64,000 nt of DNA from Barnesiella propionica (lineage in GTDB: Bacteria; Bacteroidota; Bacteroidia; Bacteroidales; Barnesiellaceae): positions 434,001 through 498,000 of the forward strand of contig NZ_JAOQJK010000002.1 of NCBI RefSeq assembly GCF_025567045.1, given 5' to 3'. A program made the position numbers and the translations under genes. Positions 29,649-39,227 of this stretch are shown here, piece after piece (position 1 is the first letter of the stretch; each line of letters opens with the position of its first letter). Below the pieces are notes generated by a model, which saw only the letters and a list, made by a program, of their open reading frames with translations, searched no databases and was not told the DNA's origin.

Positions 29649-30518
29649 TCAGCCTCGTCTTTTGAACAAGTTCATGAGTGCAACGACATAATCTTCATCC
29701 GTCGCTATAGAAGCGAGGTCTACGCGGCTTTTTCGCAAAGTGTCCTGCATTACGGCCTGGCGGTTCTTCCACCATTGAGCATATGTTTTACGAACTTTCG
29801 AAGAAGACGAATCTACCCAATTTTCTGTTTCCCTTTCTGCATCATACATTTTTATGAGCCCTACATCCGGAAGTTCAGTTTCTCGTTTATCATAAACCTG
29901 TATAGCAACCAAATCATGTTTACGACCGGCTATAGATAATGCATTACTATAATCGGGCGCAGCAATAAAATCAGATATTAGAAACGCCGTACTTCTTTTT
30001 TTAATGGCATTCGTCATATACTCCAGTACGACACCTAAATCCGTTCCTTTATCTTCCGGCTGAAAATCTATCAATTCTCTGATAATGTATAAAATATGCT
30101 TTTTCCCTTTTTTAGGAGGAATGAATTTTTCTATTTTATCGGAGAAAAAGATAACTCCAATCTTATCGTTATTCTGTATGGCGGAGAAAGCTATGGTCGC
30201 TGCAATTTCAGCAATCATTTCTCTTTTCATCTCACCTATGGCTCCAAAATCACGACTGGACGAAACATCCACAAGGAGTATCACCGTCAGCTCACGTTCT
30301 TCTTCAAAAACCTTTATAAAAGGTTTATTATGACGGGCAGTTACATTCCAATCAATATCCCGTACGTCATCCCCATATTGATACTCACGAACTTCCGAAA
30401 AAGCCATACCACGTCCTTTAAACGCAGAGTGATACTCCCCTGCAAATATATTACGGGAGAGTCCGCGAGTTTTAATCTCTATTTGACGTACTTTCTTTAA
30501 CAGTTCGCTTGTTTCCAT
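29649..30518 (-). CDS. DUF58 domain protein of the bat operon
   Basis: A 289-residue soluble protein with the DUF58 core. Marks are GEYHSAFKGRGMAFSEVREY and GDDVRDIDWNVTARHNKP in the N-terminal half, and a MIDAS-like VDVSSSRDFG near residue 107. DUF58 proteins are standard companions of MoxR ATPases and are thought to be substrates or partners in metal-dependent assembly. It lies 19 bases after moxR and 20 bases before the unnamed gene. Confidence 0.92.
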   Translation of the reverse strand: METSELLKKVRQIEIKTRGLSRNIFAGEYHSAFKGRGMAFSEVREYQYGDDVRDIDWNVTARHNKPFIKVFEEERELTVILLVDVSSSRDFGAIGEMKREMIAEIAATIAFSAIQNNDKIGVIFFSDKIEKFIPPKKGKKHILYIIRELIDFQPEDKGTDLGVVLEYMTNAIKKRSTAFLISDFIAAPDYSNALSIAGRKHDLVAIQVYDKRETELPDVGLIKMYDAERETENWVDSSSSKVRKTYAQWWKNRQAVMQDTLRKSRVDLASIATDEDYVVALMNLFKRRG

Positions 30519-30537
30519 ATATCTACGTTTCTACGAA

Positions 30538-31533
30538 TCAGGGCACCTCTACCTTATTCAGTATCTCGCTGATGATTTCTTCCGAAGTCATATTATTAGC
30601 TTCGGCCTCATAACTAAGCCCTATACGGTGACGTAAAACATCATGACATACCGCACGTACATCTTCAGGAATAACATATCCCCTTTGTTTCAGGAATGCA
30701 TAAGAACGGGCTGCTAAAGCCAGGTTGATTGATGCACGGGGAGAAGCTCCGAAAGATATCATCTCTTTCAAATCCCCTAATCCATGATCCTGCGGATAGC
30801 GGGTAGCAAACACTATATCCACTATATAACGCTCTATTTTTTCATCAATATAAACTTTTCGTACGATATCACGGACTTCTACGATTTCATGAGGTTTAAT
30901 AACAGGAGTTACGACCTGTTTATCTCCGCTGATATTTTGTCTGATGATTTGTTTTTCTTCTTCTTTTTTAGGATATCCGATAATGACTTTAAGCATAAAA
31001 CGGTCCACCTGTGCTTCGGGAAGCGGATAGGTTCCTTCCTGTTCGATAGGATTCTGGGTAGCCATCACCAAAAACGGGTCGTCCAATTTAAATGTCTGTT
31101 CTCCTATCGTTACCTGGCGTTCCTGCATAGCCTCTAATAATGCACTCTGCACCTTGGCCGGAGCACGGTTAATTTCATCAGCCAATACAAAATTGGCGAA
31201 TATCGGACCTTTTTTTACAAGGAACTGTTCTTTTGCCTGACTGTAAACCATCGTACCCACGACATCGGCAGGAAGTAAATCGGGGGTGAATTGTATACGG
31301 CTATATTTCGCATCTATCAAAGATGCCAATGTTTTAATCGCCAATGTTTTTGCCAATCCCGGAACACCCTCCAGTAAAATATGACCATTAGAGAGTAATC
31401 CTATCAACAATGAATCTACTAAATGCTTCTGACCCACTATAATCTGATCCATTCCCATCGTAATCGTATTCACAAATGAACTTTTACTGGCTATTAGTTC
31501 ATTAAGTTCTCGAATATCAACTGTTTGACTCAT
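30538..31533 (-). CDS. MoxR family AAA+ ATPase
   Basis: A 331-residue AAA+ ATPase opening the bat operon. Walker A is LEGVPGLAKTLAIK, Walker B is FVLADEINRAPAKVQSALLE, sensor 1 is FLVMATQNPIEQEG, and sensor 2 is GASPRASINLALAARSYA. MoxR ATPases act as chaperones that insert metals or remodel VWA partners, here BatA and BatB. A TAnnTTTG promoter box lies upstream at 31591-31598. It is the first of eight co-directional genes that end with batE. Confidence 0.94.
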   Translation of the reverse strand: MSQTVDIRELNELIASKSSFVNTITMGMDQIIVGQKHLVDSLLIGLLSNGHILLEGVPGLAKTLAIKTLASLIDAKYSRIQFTPDLLPADVVGTMVYSQAKEQFLVKKGPIFANFVLADEINRAPAKVQSALLEAMQERQVTIGEQTFKLDDPFLVMATQNPIEQEGTYPLPEAQVDRFMLKVIIGYPKKEEEKQIIRQNISGDKQVVTPVIKPHEIVEVRDIVRKVYIDEKIERYIVDIVFATRYPQDHGLGDLKEMISFGASPRASINLALAARSYAFLKQRGYVIPEDVRAVCHDVLRHRIGLSYEAEANNMTSEEIISEILNKVEVP

Positions 31534-31590
31534 ATTTTTAAATATTATTAATTGTAAATTATTCTATTATTATTATCATATCTTTACTTG

Positions 31591-31598
31591 CAAAAGTA
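31591..31598 (-). promoter_or_regulatory. -7 promoter box of the bat operon
   Basis: Minus-strand TACTTTTG, an exact TAnnTTTG match, 58 bases before the moxR start. The leader is AT-rich. Confidence 0.55.
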
Positions 31599-31655
31599 AT
31601 GATGATATGTTATGATTTAACATTTAATCTGTTAAAAATGGCTAACATGTTAATT

Positions 31656-31698
31656 AAAAAAAACTAAGTCGCCAACTCCCTGCAAGATGACGACTTAG
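31656..31698 (-). terminator. Terminator of the HU gene pair
   Basis: Inverted repeat CTAAGTCG/CGACTTAG at 31664-31671 and 31691-31698, followed on the minus strand by a run of eight T. It separates the HU pair from the bat operon. Confidence 0.82.
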
Positions 31699-31705
31699 AT
31701 TTCCA

Positions 31706-32998
31706 TTATCTGTTTTTATCAACCAGCTTCATTGCCAACTCTTTAGCTTTGTCTATCGACTCTTTATTTTTCGCATCTATACCATATTTAGAAGCGTCCG
31801 GAATGATCAATTTAGTTCCTATGGCTATTACATCAGGATTCTTAATATGAGATTTATTCTCTTCATATATATATACCCAAAAAGCTTTATGTCCATAATG
31901 TTTCAAAGCTAATGTCGTGAGAAATATTCCCGGCCTGATTGTTTCTTCGATCACTTTGTCTGAAAGAATCTCCGGCTCCATATTTTTCTTCTCAACATCC
32001 GATTCGGATATATCAGGCCGTGTCAACGTATCATTTTCACTCATCGGAGCATTTCCTGTCTCGACCTTCGCCGTCTGATTCAGTCTGGCCACCGCTTTTA
32101 TCGAATCGGTCGTCATAGTATTAACAACCAATGGGGGGTCATTGTTCTTTTCTATATTTGTTATAGTAAACGTTATAGGTGCAATCTCAAGTTTGATCTC
32201 CCGGTCCATACAATATAAGGACACAAACAACCATATCGCTATTCCTAAAAATAACAAACTACATGCCGATAAAAAACCGACCAGATAACCTCTACGGTGT
32301 GCTTTCTTTTTCTCTTCTCTCTCACATTCCGCGACAGTCTCTACATCATCCGGAACCACATCTGGTGGAGAAACAATTCCAGCACGAGATGTCTCCTCAA
32401 TATTTTTAGATTTTTTTTCTATTTCTGCCGACAACTTCTCACTTTTTTCCATATCATTCTCCTCCTGTTGCGGCGATGTGACGACCGAAGAAACTACAGA
32501 ATTAACTTTTTCTGCAGGAACAGTCTCTTCTTGTTCAGTAACAACGATTTCTTTTACAGAATTTTCCTCAATTTCAATGACAGAGCCGGAAACAAGTCCG
32601 GTTTCGTCCATACCCCTTTCATTTCCCAAATCTTCTTCATTATCACGATCGACATTCACATCCGCAAGATTTACATCATCCTCAATAACCTCCACGCTAA
32701 AACAGGAAAAAGGAGCGTTTACAGCTTCACGAAGCACCTTATCCGGCACAAAGGATAATTTATAATGCCCGGGAATCTCAAAAGGTTGCCCGGTCTGGAC
32801 GTTCACACTGGTACGTGCTTCTACCCATATTGGTTTAAAAATACCTAAACCGCTTATTTTTAATTGTTCACCCGTAGATATGACATCCGAAGAAAGCACA
32901 AAAAACTCTTTTAGAAAAGCTTCCGATTCTTTTTTCGTAATCGATAACTTTTGTGCAAACAAATCTATCAAATCGGGAAATGATATTTTCGCATTCAT
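31706..32998 (-). CDS. HU-like domain - transmembrane helix - LysM-like fusion protein
   Basis: A 430-residue protein. Residues 1-95 form an HU/IHF-like fold (KISGLGIFKPIWVEARTSVN). A long acidic, Ser/Glu-rich stretch follows to about 235. A single transmembrane helix (GYLVGFLSACSLLFLGIAIW) sits at about 242-265. The C terminus (about 350-405) resembles LysM (TLALKHYGHKAFWVYIYEE, then AIGTKLIIPDASKYG). This would place a nucleoid-type DNA-binding domain on the cytoplasmic side and a peptidoglycan-binding domain outside. It overlaps the following HU gene by 4 bases. No promoter of its own was seen. The function is not established; a DNA-to-wall tether is only a hypothesis. Confidence 0.75.
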   Translation of the reverse strand: MNAKISFPDLIDLFAQKLSITKKESEAFLKEFFVLSSDVISTGEQLKISGLGIFKPIWVEARTSVNVQTGQPFEIPGHYKLSFVPDKVLREAVNAPFSCFSVEVIEDDVNLADVNVDRDNEEDLGNERGMDETGLVSGSVIEIEENSVKEIVVTEQEETVPAEKVNSVVSSVVTSPQQEENDMEKSEKLSAEIEKKSKNIEETSRAGIVSPPDVVPDDVETVAECEREEKKKAHRRGYLVGFLSACSLLFLGIAIWLFVSLYCMDREIKLEIAPITFTITNIEKNNDPPLVVNTMTTDSIKAVARLNQTAKVETGNAPMSENDTLTRPDISESDVEKKNMEPEILSDKVIEETIRPGIFLTTLALKHYGHKAFWVYIYEENKSHIKNPDVIAIGTKLIIPDASKYGIDAKNKESIDKAKELAMKLVDKNR

Positions 32999-33282
32999 TT
33001 TTCCGATAGCTCTTTAAGTTTATTCTTTATATTTATACCGGGTTTAAAAGAAAGAACGATTTTGGGAGGAATGAGCATTCTCTTTCCTGTAGCGGGATTT
33101 ACAGCTATACGTTCCAGCTTTTTGCGGGGTTCAAAGGTCCCGAACCCTTGTATGGAAACAGAATCCATTGATGCACATTTTTCCTTCATAATTTGCATCA
33201 AAACCCCCAAATATTTCTCGGTCTCCTTTTTATCTTTACCTGTACGATCCTGCAAATTTTCTATGAAAAGTTTATAATCCAC
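32995..33282 (-). CDS. HU family DNA-binding protein (GTG start)
   Basis: A 95-residue histone-like protein with the HU fold (DRTGKDKKETEKYLGVLMQIM, then GFGTFEPRKKLERIAVNPAT). The start is GTG at 33280-33282; no ATG exists before the first helix. It binds and bends DNA, as HU dimers do. It overlaps the start of the HU-LysM gene by 4 bases, so the two are translated together and may form heterodimers. A TAnnTTTG box is at 33346-33353. Confidence 0.9.
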   Translation of the reverse strand: MDYKLFIENLQDRTGKDKKETEKYLGVLMQIMKEKCASMDSVSIQGFGTFEPRKKLERIAVNPATGKRMLIPPKIVLSFKPGINIKNKLKELSEK

Positions 33283-33345
33283 TGGGCAGATGTTTTTACA
33301 AAATTCATAAATAATTCGCTATATTACTATTTTTTTCTGAGTCTG

Positions 33346-33353
33346 CAAAATTA
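33346..33353 (-). promoter_or_regulatory. -7 promoter box of the HU gene pair
   Basis: Minus-strand TAATTTTG, an exact TAnnTTTG match, 64 bases before the GTG start. Confidence 0.5.
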
Positions 33354-33476
33354 AGAAGATATTAAATAAGCAAATAGAATTATTAACATCGCCAAGCCAT
33401 GTTTTTAAAAATCCGGTGTAAACTATTAGACAAAAAATTCTTATATTTACAAACCAAGTTCATAAAACTGAAAGTT

Positions 33477-35570
33477 ATGGAGGAAAAACGAAAGTATTTC
33501 AAACGCGATATAAGCTGGCTCTCATTCAACTACAGAGTTATGAAAGAAGCTATGAACCATGAACTGCCTTTATACGATAGAATCAAGTTTTTATCCATAT
33601 ATTCATCCAACCAGGAAGAATTTTATAGAGTGCGGGTATCGGAATATCATCAAACTCTGGCCCAGAAAGACGCATCGCCCGAGGAAATAACTGCTGCCAC
33701 AGCTACTCTTCAGGAAATAAACAAAGAAGTGGGCAGGCAATTAAAAGATTTTAATCATATATTTTTTAACGACATTATTCCTGAATTAAAGAAAGAAAAC
33801 ATCGTCCTATATCAAGGAAAAAATATCTTGGAAAATCATAAGTCCGTTATAAGGAATTATTTCAAAGAAGAAGTTTTTCCTTATCTGCAACCAGTTCTTA
33901 TTTTAAAAAACGATATAGTTTCTTTTCTAAGGGATAACAGATTATATATAGCAATCAAACTTTATAAAAAAGGTGACAATACTCGGCAACCTTACTATGC
34001 CCAGATAAAAATACCTTTTAGCAAAGTACCCCGTTTTATCGAATTACCGCCGCAGGATGAGAAATATTATCTCATTTTCATAGATGATATTATTTCTCTT
34101 AACCTGGATATTATTTTTCCCGGATTTATCGTAGATTCACATTATGAAATAAGAGTCTCCCGAAATGCAGACTTTTCAATTGAGACCAAAGACGGTGGTA
34201 ACCTGGTAGATGAAGTGAGAAAAAGAGTTAAAAAGAGAAAAATAGGAAATGCCAACAGGCTGGTCTATGATGCACGTATGCCGAAAGATATGTTGCAATT
34301 TCTCTGCGACGCTTATAATATGCCAGAATCTCAGTGTCTGCCGATGGGGCCTTACCTGACTCTGGAAGATTTATCCAGGCTACCCAACCCTACCGGGAAA
34401 CGGCTTACCAGTATATCGCCAGCCCCTCTACACATCAAAACTTTCGATAAATCCAAGCAGATGTTCGATGTTATTGATAAACAAGATGTCTTTATACATT
34501 TCCCATACCAATCTTTTGACTACCTGACCCGCTTCCTGGACGAAGCAGCCAATAATCCGGATGTAGCCGAAATAAAACTCACGCAATACCGGGTCGCTGA
34601 GAATTCTGCCATAATCAATGAACTGATAAAAGCAGCCCGTAACCAAAAAAAAGTTACCGTATATGTAGAAATCAAAGCTCGTTTCGATGAAGAAAATAAT
34701 ATCATAACATCCGAACTCATGCAGGATTCCGGTATACGCGTTGTTTACAGTACCCCAGGACTGAAAGTTCATGCTAAAGCAATTCTGGTCAGACTACGTC
34801 CTTCTGCTGAAAACGAAAACTCACGCAATTATGTTTTTCTGAGTACAGGTAACTTTAATGAAGACACAGCCCGTATTTATTCCGATATGGGTATTTTTAC
34901 TTCAAATGAAAGGATCGCTACCGACTTGAATAATCTTTTCTGCATTTTAGATGGTTCGTTAAGCCACTGCAGATTTGATAACCTGCTGGTCGCCCAATTT
35001 AATATGCTTACCGAACTTAAAGCTAAAATAGCATATGAGACAGAACAAGCTAAAATGGGAAAACGAGCGCATATTATCCTTAAAATGAATGGGCTCCAAG
35101 ACACAGAAATGATCAATGCCCTTTATGATGCAAGCATCGCCGGAGTCAAAATAGACCTTATCGTAAGAGGAATAAATTGTTTAGTCCCCAATCAACCCTA
35201 CAGCAAAAACATCCGGATTATACGCATCATAGATTCTTATCTGGAACACGCTCGCGTATGGTATTTTTATGGCGGTGGAAAAGAAGAAGTATATATATCA
35301 TCTGCCGACTGGATGAAGCGGAATCTTAACCGGCGTATAGAGACAGCACTGCCCATTCTCGACTCTCTCATTAAGCGGACCATCATCAACATACTTACTT
35401 TACAGTTACAAGATAATACACAAGCTTGTCTGGTAGATGAAAACCTGAATAATAATTATATATGTACATCGGGAGAGAAAATACGCTCTCAGCGCAGAAC
35501 GTATGACCTAATAGAACAAATATCTTCGGATGACGAAAGGGAACATATTCCTAATTATTTTATCTGTTGA
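33477..35570 (+). CDS. ppk1: Polyphosphate kinase 1
   Basis: A 697-residue enzyme that reversibly makes polyphosphate from ATP. The autophosphorylated His is in STPGLKVHAKAILVRL, near residue 432, and the second His-bearing region is RIIDSYLEHARVWYF. FLSTGNFNEDTARIYSDMG is also conserved. The start ATG at 33477 gives the standard length with MEEKRKYFKRDISWLSFN; an open frame reaches 33399 but adds unrelated residues. It stands alone, with a bidirectional terminator downstream. Polyphosphate kinase supports stress survival. Confidence 0.96.
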   Translation: MEEKRKYFKRDISWLSFNYRVMKEAMNHELPLYDRIKFLSIYSSNQEEFYRVRVSEYHQTLAQKDASPEEITAATATLQEINKEVGRQLKDFNHIFFNDIIPELKKENIVLYQGKNILENHKSVIRNYFKEEVFPYLQPVLILKNDIVSFLRDNRLYIAIKLYKKGDNTRQPYYAQIKIPFSKVPRFIELPPQDEKYYLIFIDDIISLNLDIIFPGFIVDSHYEIRVSRNADFSIETKDGGNLVDEVRKRVKKRKIGNANRLVYDARMPKDMLQFLCDAYNMPESQCLPMGPYLTLEDLSRLPNPTGKRLTSISPAPLHIKTFDKSKQMFDVIDKQDVFIHFPYQSFDYLTRFLDEAANNPDVAEIKLTQYRVAENSAIINELIKAARNQKKVTVYVEIKARFDEENNIITSELMQDSGIRVVYSTPGLKVHAKAILVRLRPSAENENSRNYVFLSTGNFNEDTARIYSDMGIFTSNERIATDLNNLFCILDGSLSHCRFDNLLVAQFNMLTELKAKIAYETEQAKMGKRAHIILKMNGLQDTEMINALYDASIAGVKIDLIVRGINCLVPNQPYSKNIRIIRIIDSYLEHARVWYFYGGGKEEVYISSADWMKRNLNRRIETALPILDSLIKRTIINILTLQLQDNTQACLVDENLNNNYICTSGEKIRSQRRTYDLIEQISSDDEREHIPNYFIC

Positions 35571-35586
35571 AACCTTGAATTAAACA

Positions 35587-35614
35587 AAAAGGACGCCTGA
35601 TAAAGCGTCCTTTT
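35587..35614. terminator. Bidirectional terminator between ppk1 and the LRR gene
   Basis: Inverted repeat AAAAGGACGC/GCGTCCTTTT at 35587-35596 and 35605-35614 with an 8-base loop. It can serve ppk1 (plus) and the LRR gene (minus), whose stops face each other here. Confidence 0.9.
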
Positions 35615-35635
35615 CGTTTTGCAAAAAACTGCTCA

Positions 35636-36694
35636 TTAATAATTCCACTGACAGGCTATCATACGAAGATTATCGTCTCCCATTGTACGAAGATCGGTCA
35701 ATTGGTTATAACGGCAATTTATATAAACCAGATTGGGACAAAAAGAAACATCGAGCATATTCAACTGATTGTTATTACACAATAACCGCTGCAAATAAGT
35801 TCTGTTACTTAAATCTAAAGTTGAAAGATCATTATAGGAACAATCGACAAAATAAAGTTTATCCGTCCCATCCAGATTAAGAGTAGCCAAATTATTATAA
35901 GAACAAACCAAATCCATAAGAGCATTACAATTAAGTACTCCTAAAGTCTTCATATTATTATCACTGCATATCAATGAAAACAGAGTAGGCAACTTAGAAA
36001 TTATCATTGTAGATATTTCATTATTGTCTATATTCAAATTTTGCAAATTCACTGTACCGAACAGATTCAGATCAGTAAGCTTGTTATAACCGCAATACAG
36101 ATTTTTAAGATTCCGGCAACTATCCACACTCAAAGATTCCAAATGACAGCTCTGGGTATTCAGTGATTCCAGTTGTTCGGCACCATTTACATTTAACTCG
36201 ACAAACAGATTTCCGGAGCAATTCACAGATTTAAGAACAGGAGCATTAGCTACCGACAAAGAAGTCAGTCTGTTTTTATAACAATCCAGTTTGGTAAGTG
36301 CGGTACATCCGTCTATATCCAATTCGGACAATTGATTACGGCTCACATTCAAAGTAGCGAGAATAGTACAATTACTTACATTTACTTGTTTTATTTTGTT
36401 ACGGGAACAATCCATAGAACGCAAAGCCGTAAATCCGTCTACATCCAGATTTCCGGATAAATCTTTATCCTTCCAATCTATCGACACGACACGACCGTTG
36501 CTCCACACGACCCCCGTCCAGGTCTCCGGGGAATTAAGCGATGCAATGCCTAAGCGTTGATAGTTGGCATCGCCCTTGGCGGATGTCTGCTGTAAAAAAT
36601 TCTGTAATTTCTTTACTTCGTTTTTGTTGGGTTTCTGGGCAAATACGATTAAACTCCCCATTGCCAGAGCGATTAATAATAGAACTCTTTTCAT
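35636..36694 (-). CDS. Exported leucine-rich-repeat protein
   Basis: A 352-residue protein with an N-terminal signal peptide (MKRVLLLIALAMGSLIVFAQ). The mature part is a run of leucine-rich repeats with a cysteine in each (for example LDCYKNRLTSLSVANAPVL and LVCSYNNLATLNLDG), a Bacteroidales-type LRR that resembles internalin-like modules. It carries no T9SS sorting domain or lipobox. Function is protein binding, partner unknown. Start is the ATG at 36694; a longer open frame to 36745 lacks a signal sequence. Confidence 0.82.
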   Translation of the reverse strand: MKRVLLLIALAMGSLIVFAQKPNKNEVKKLQNFLQQTSAKGDANYQRLGIASLNSPETWTGVVWSNGRVVSIDWKDKDLSGNLDVDGFTALRSMDCSRNKIKQVNVSNCTILATLNVSRNQLSELDIDGCTALTKLDCYKNRLTSLSVANAPVLKSVNCSGNLFVELNVNGAEQLESLNTQSCHLESLSVDSCRNLKNLYCGYNKLTDLNLFGTVNLQNLNIDNNEISTMIISKLPTLFSLICSDNNMKTLGVLNCNALMDLVCSYNNLATLNLDGTDKLYFVDCSYNDLSTLDLSNRTYLQRLLCNNNQLNMLDVSFCPNLVYINCRYNQLTDLRTMGDDNLRMIACQWNY

Positions 36695-36843
36695 AGTTGT
36701 TAATATTTTGTTATACCTATTGATATGATGAAAGCTCTCTTTCACAGGAACTTTACATCCATTAAAACAATAGGTAATAAAAAAAGTTCTTTTTAACCCG
36801 GAAAATATAGATTAAGTGAGAAAATCTTAAAAAACGAACTATT

Positions 36844-37677
36844 TCAAGAATTCAGTTTTATTCCATCGTCTTCTATCATAATAGAATGTTGCTTATACAA
36901 GGCTCCGATAGCTTTTTTAAAATTCTTCTTACTGCAACCGAAATAATTGCTTATTTCCTCGGACGACGATTTATCCGAAAGTGGCAGGAAACCGTTATTT
37001 CCACGTAAACTAGCCAGTATCTGATCCGATAAAGGTCCTATCTTTTCATAGCCGAAAGGTTGCAGCATAACATCGATCTTTCCATCCTCTCTCACTTGTT
37101 TGATATATCCCTTCATTTTATCACCGACCTCTACAGATGAAAATATTTCATTATGATATATCATACCTCCAAAAAGATTGTTTATAACAACTTTAAACCC
37201 CAAATCGGTTTGTTTTACGATCAAGATATCCACCTCTTCATTCGGTTCGAACGAGGGTTCCAGATTATCCAAAAATTTATCCAGTTTTGCCGAAGCGGCT
37301 ATACGTCCGGTAACATGATCCACATAAGCATACACAACATAACTCCGTCCTTGCTGCATGGTCATCTTCTGTTCCCTGAAAGGTACAAGAAGATCTTTAG
37401 CTAACCCCCAATCCAAAAAAGCGCCCACTCTATTTACCGAACGAACTTCCAATAAAGCGAATTCCCCCACCTGAATGAACGGATGCTGAGTAGTGGCAAT
37501 AATACGATCCTCGGAATCAAGATAAATAAACACAGTCAATTCATCTCCTATCTCATAAGATGAAGGTACATATTTTCGCGGTAAAAGTATTTCTCCTTTT
37601 TCGCCTCCATCCAAATACAAACCAAATTCCAGATCTTTTACAATACGAAGGGTATTGTATTTACCAAGTTGTATCAT
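36844..37677 (-). CDS. CvfB-like S1 RNA-binding protein
   Basis: A 277-residue protein starting MIQLGKYNTLRIVKDLEFGL. It shows the CvfB pattern of repeated S1-like OB folds (EVRSVNRVGAFLDWGLAKDLL, then VKQTDLGFKVVINNLFGGMIYHNE) and ends with a winged-helix-type region (SEEISNYFGCSKKNFKKAIGALY). Members bind RNA and modulate expression; in Staphylococcus the family member affects virulence. Start at 37677 is chosen over 37728 because the extension is hydrophobic and foreign to the family. It lies 149 bases upstream of the LRR gene. Confidence 0.85.
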   Translation of the reverse strand: MIQLGKYNTLRIVKDLEFGLYLDGGEKGEILLPRKYVPSSYEIGDELTVFIYLDSEDRIIATTQHPFIQVGEFALLEVRSVNRVGAFLDWGLAKDLLVPFREQKMTMQQGRSYVVYAYVDHVTGRIAASAKLDKFLDNLEPSFEPNEEVDILIVKQTDLGFKVVINNLFGGMIYHNEIFSSVEVGDKMKGYIKQVREDGKIDVMLQPFGYEKIGPLSDQILASLRGNNGFLPLSDKSSSEEISNYFGCSKKNFKKAIGALYKQHSIMIEDDGIKLNS

Positions 37678-38238
37678 ATCAAATTTATTTGAAACAAAGA
37701 TAGAAAATAAAAATAGAAGTAAGAACATAGTAAATAATAAAGCGGGACCAAAAAAGAAATATTACCCCAAAATATAACTACCCATGCAGCAGAATGCGTT
37801 TATTATCTTTTAAGAATGTAGCAAAATCAAGCTGTAAAATAAAAATATTTATTCCGAACCGATTGTCAAGCTAAGAATCAAAATCTAAATAATATACTTA
37901 AAAGATAAAAATATATATATTTTAAATAGAAAATAAAAGTAAACTACAAAATAGAATACAATATTTTTTATAATTTTGTATTTACATTGATATAATTCAA
38001 TTTAATATATATAAAAAACAGAAGCGCTATATCTTTGATTTTAATATAATGTGCGAAGCTTAATGAATTTCAAAAGATGGCATAATATTTTTTGCATATA
38101 TAGCATAAGACTGCCATTTCCATATCTGTTACAGAAGTTTTTCTGAGGCTCTGCACATTGATTAAGACACGATATACAGTTCCACGCTTTATGTATAATT
38201 TATTGGTTCTTTCCGGAACTGACAGAACCTCGATCATT
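37678..38238. other. AT-rich intergenic region before the 38239-41608 cluster
   Basis: A 561-bp, very AT-rich stretch with no supported gene. Two exact TAnnTTTG boxes on the plus strand are TAATTTTG (37971-37978) and TATCTTTG (38030-38037), either of which could start the downstream lipoprotein operon, leaving a leader of about 200-250 bases. An open minus-strand frame across 38070-38441 looks like a shadow of the lipoprotein gene. No repeats or hairpins of note. Confidence 0.5.
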
Positions 38239-39216
38239 ATGACCTTGCTACACAAATTTTTCACAACAATCGTTTTCCTGGGATTTATCACATCGTGTTC
38301 TAACTCACCCGCCAATAAAAGTGTACTCGAAAAACTTACCACGGATGAAATAGAAGAATTGACAAAAGAAAAAAATGAATGGTTAGCTATGACCCTTGTT
38401 ATTTCACAAAGAATAGTTGTAGAAGAACTCCCAATTGACAAAAAGGATCAATTGAAAAAACTGACTTATAAGCAATTAAATGACTTCCTAAAATTATTTT
38501 CTAAGAAAGATGAGGCTTTAGAAAAAAAATACGGGCAAGAATGGGACAATCAATTTGGAACAAAACTTGAAGAAATGAAAAAGATAGCCCAACGAAAGAA
38601 AAACGAGGCCGAGGAGAAACTTTCCAGCACATTTCTTAAAGTAGAATGGATAGGAATTGAGGGGGATGCTTCTTCAAACTGGGTCGATATAAAACTAAAA
38701 CTGACTCCGTTAAAAGGAAAAATAGATGAAACACTCATATCTTGCGGTATTACATGCAAGGATGGCGAAATTAATTGGTATTATTATGATAATATGGAGC
38801 GAAACAGATTAAACGTGAAGAATCCGTTCTCTTCGCCAATTGAAATTGTTATCCCTGTCCATTATAACTCTACGGATGTAAGCCAAGAAGATTTTACCAA
38901 TCTTTCACCTAAACAAATGCAAGATAAATATCATTTTGAGACCCATGTAGAGACCCTTAAACAAAATGGAAAAATATACCACGAATGGATCAGTAAAGAT
39001 GACGCATCTTATTATTTACGGTCGCTTTGGGATGCGATATCAAGCGGTGACGAAGAAAAAACGGAATATTATCTTATACTTGCAGCGGAAGAAGAATATG
39101 GTATCACAATTATTAAAAAAGAGCAATATATAAATGAAGCGGTTCGCCATTATCATCATGAAAAATATCCTGCTGCCGCATGGTTAGTTTATAACTATAC
39201 ATTCAAAATGAATTAA
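38239..39216 (+). CDS. Lipoprotein of unknown function
   Basis: A 325-residue exported protein. The N terminus is a lipoprotein signal peptide (MTLLHKFFTTIVFLGFITSC, with Cys near residue 20 as lipobox). A charged alpha-helical stretch rich in Lys and Glu follows (residues 28-130). The rest contains beta-rich segments such as VEWIGIEGDASSNWVDIKLK. I do not recognise a family. The ATG at 38239 fits the signal peptide; a TTG at 38158 would add 27 residues before it. It is 11 bases upstream of the TonB-C-terminal gene and leads a three-gene cluster. Confidence 0.7.
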   Translation: MTLLHKFFTTIVFLGFITSCSNSPANKSVLEKLTTDEIEELTKEKNEWLAMTLVISQRIVVEELPIDKKDQLKKLTYKQLNDFLKLFSKKDEALEKKYGQEWDNQFGTKLEEMKKIAQRKKNEAEEKLSSTFLKVEWIGIEGDASSNWVDIKLKLTPLKGKIDETLISCGITCKDGEINWYYYDNMERNRLNVKNPFSSPIEIVIPVHYNSTDVSQEDFTNLSPKQMQDKYHFETHVETLKQNGKIYHEWISKDDASYYLRSLWDAISSGDEEKTEYYLILAAEEEYGITIIKKEQYINEAVRHYHHEKYPAAAWLVYNYTFKMN

Positions 39217-39227
39217 TACAAACTCTT

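Noticed and set aside
38070..38441. Minus-strand open frame in the AT-rich gap and across the start of the 38239 lipoprotein
   Set aside because: It covers the signal peptide of a credible lipoprotein and shows no domain.
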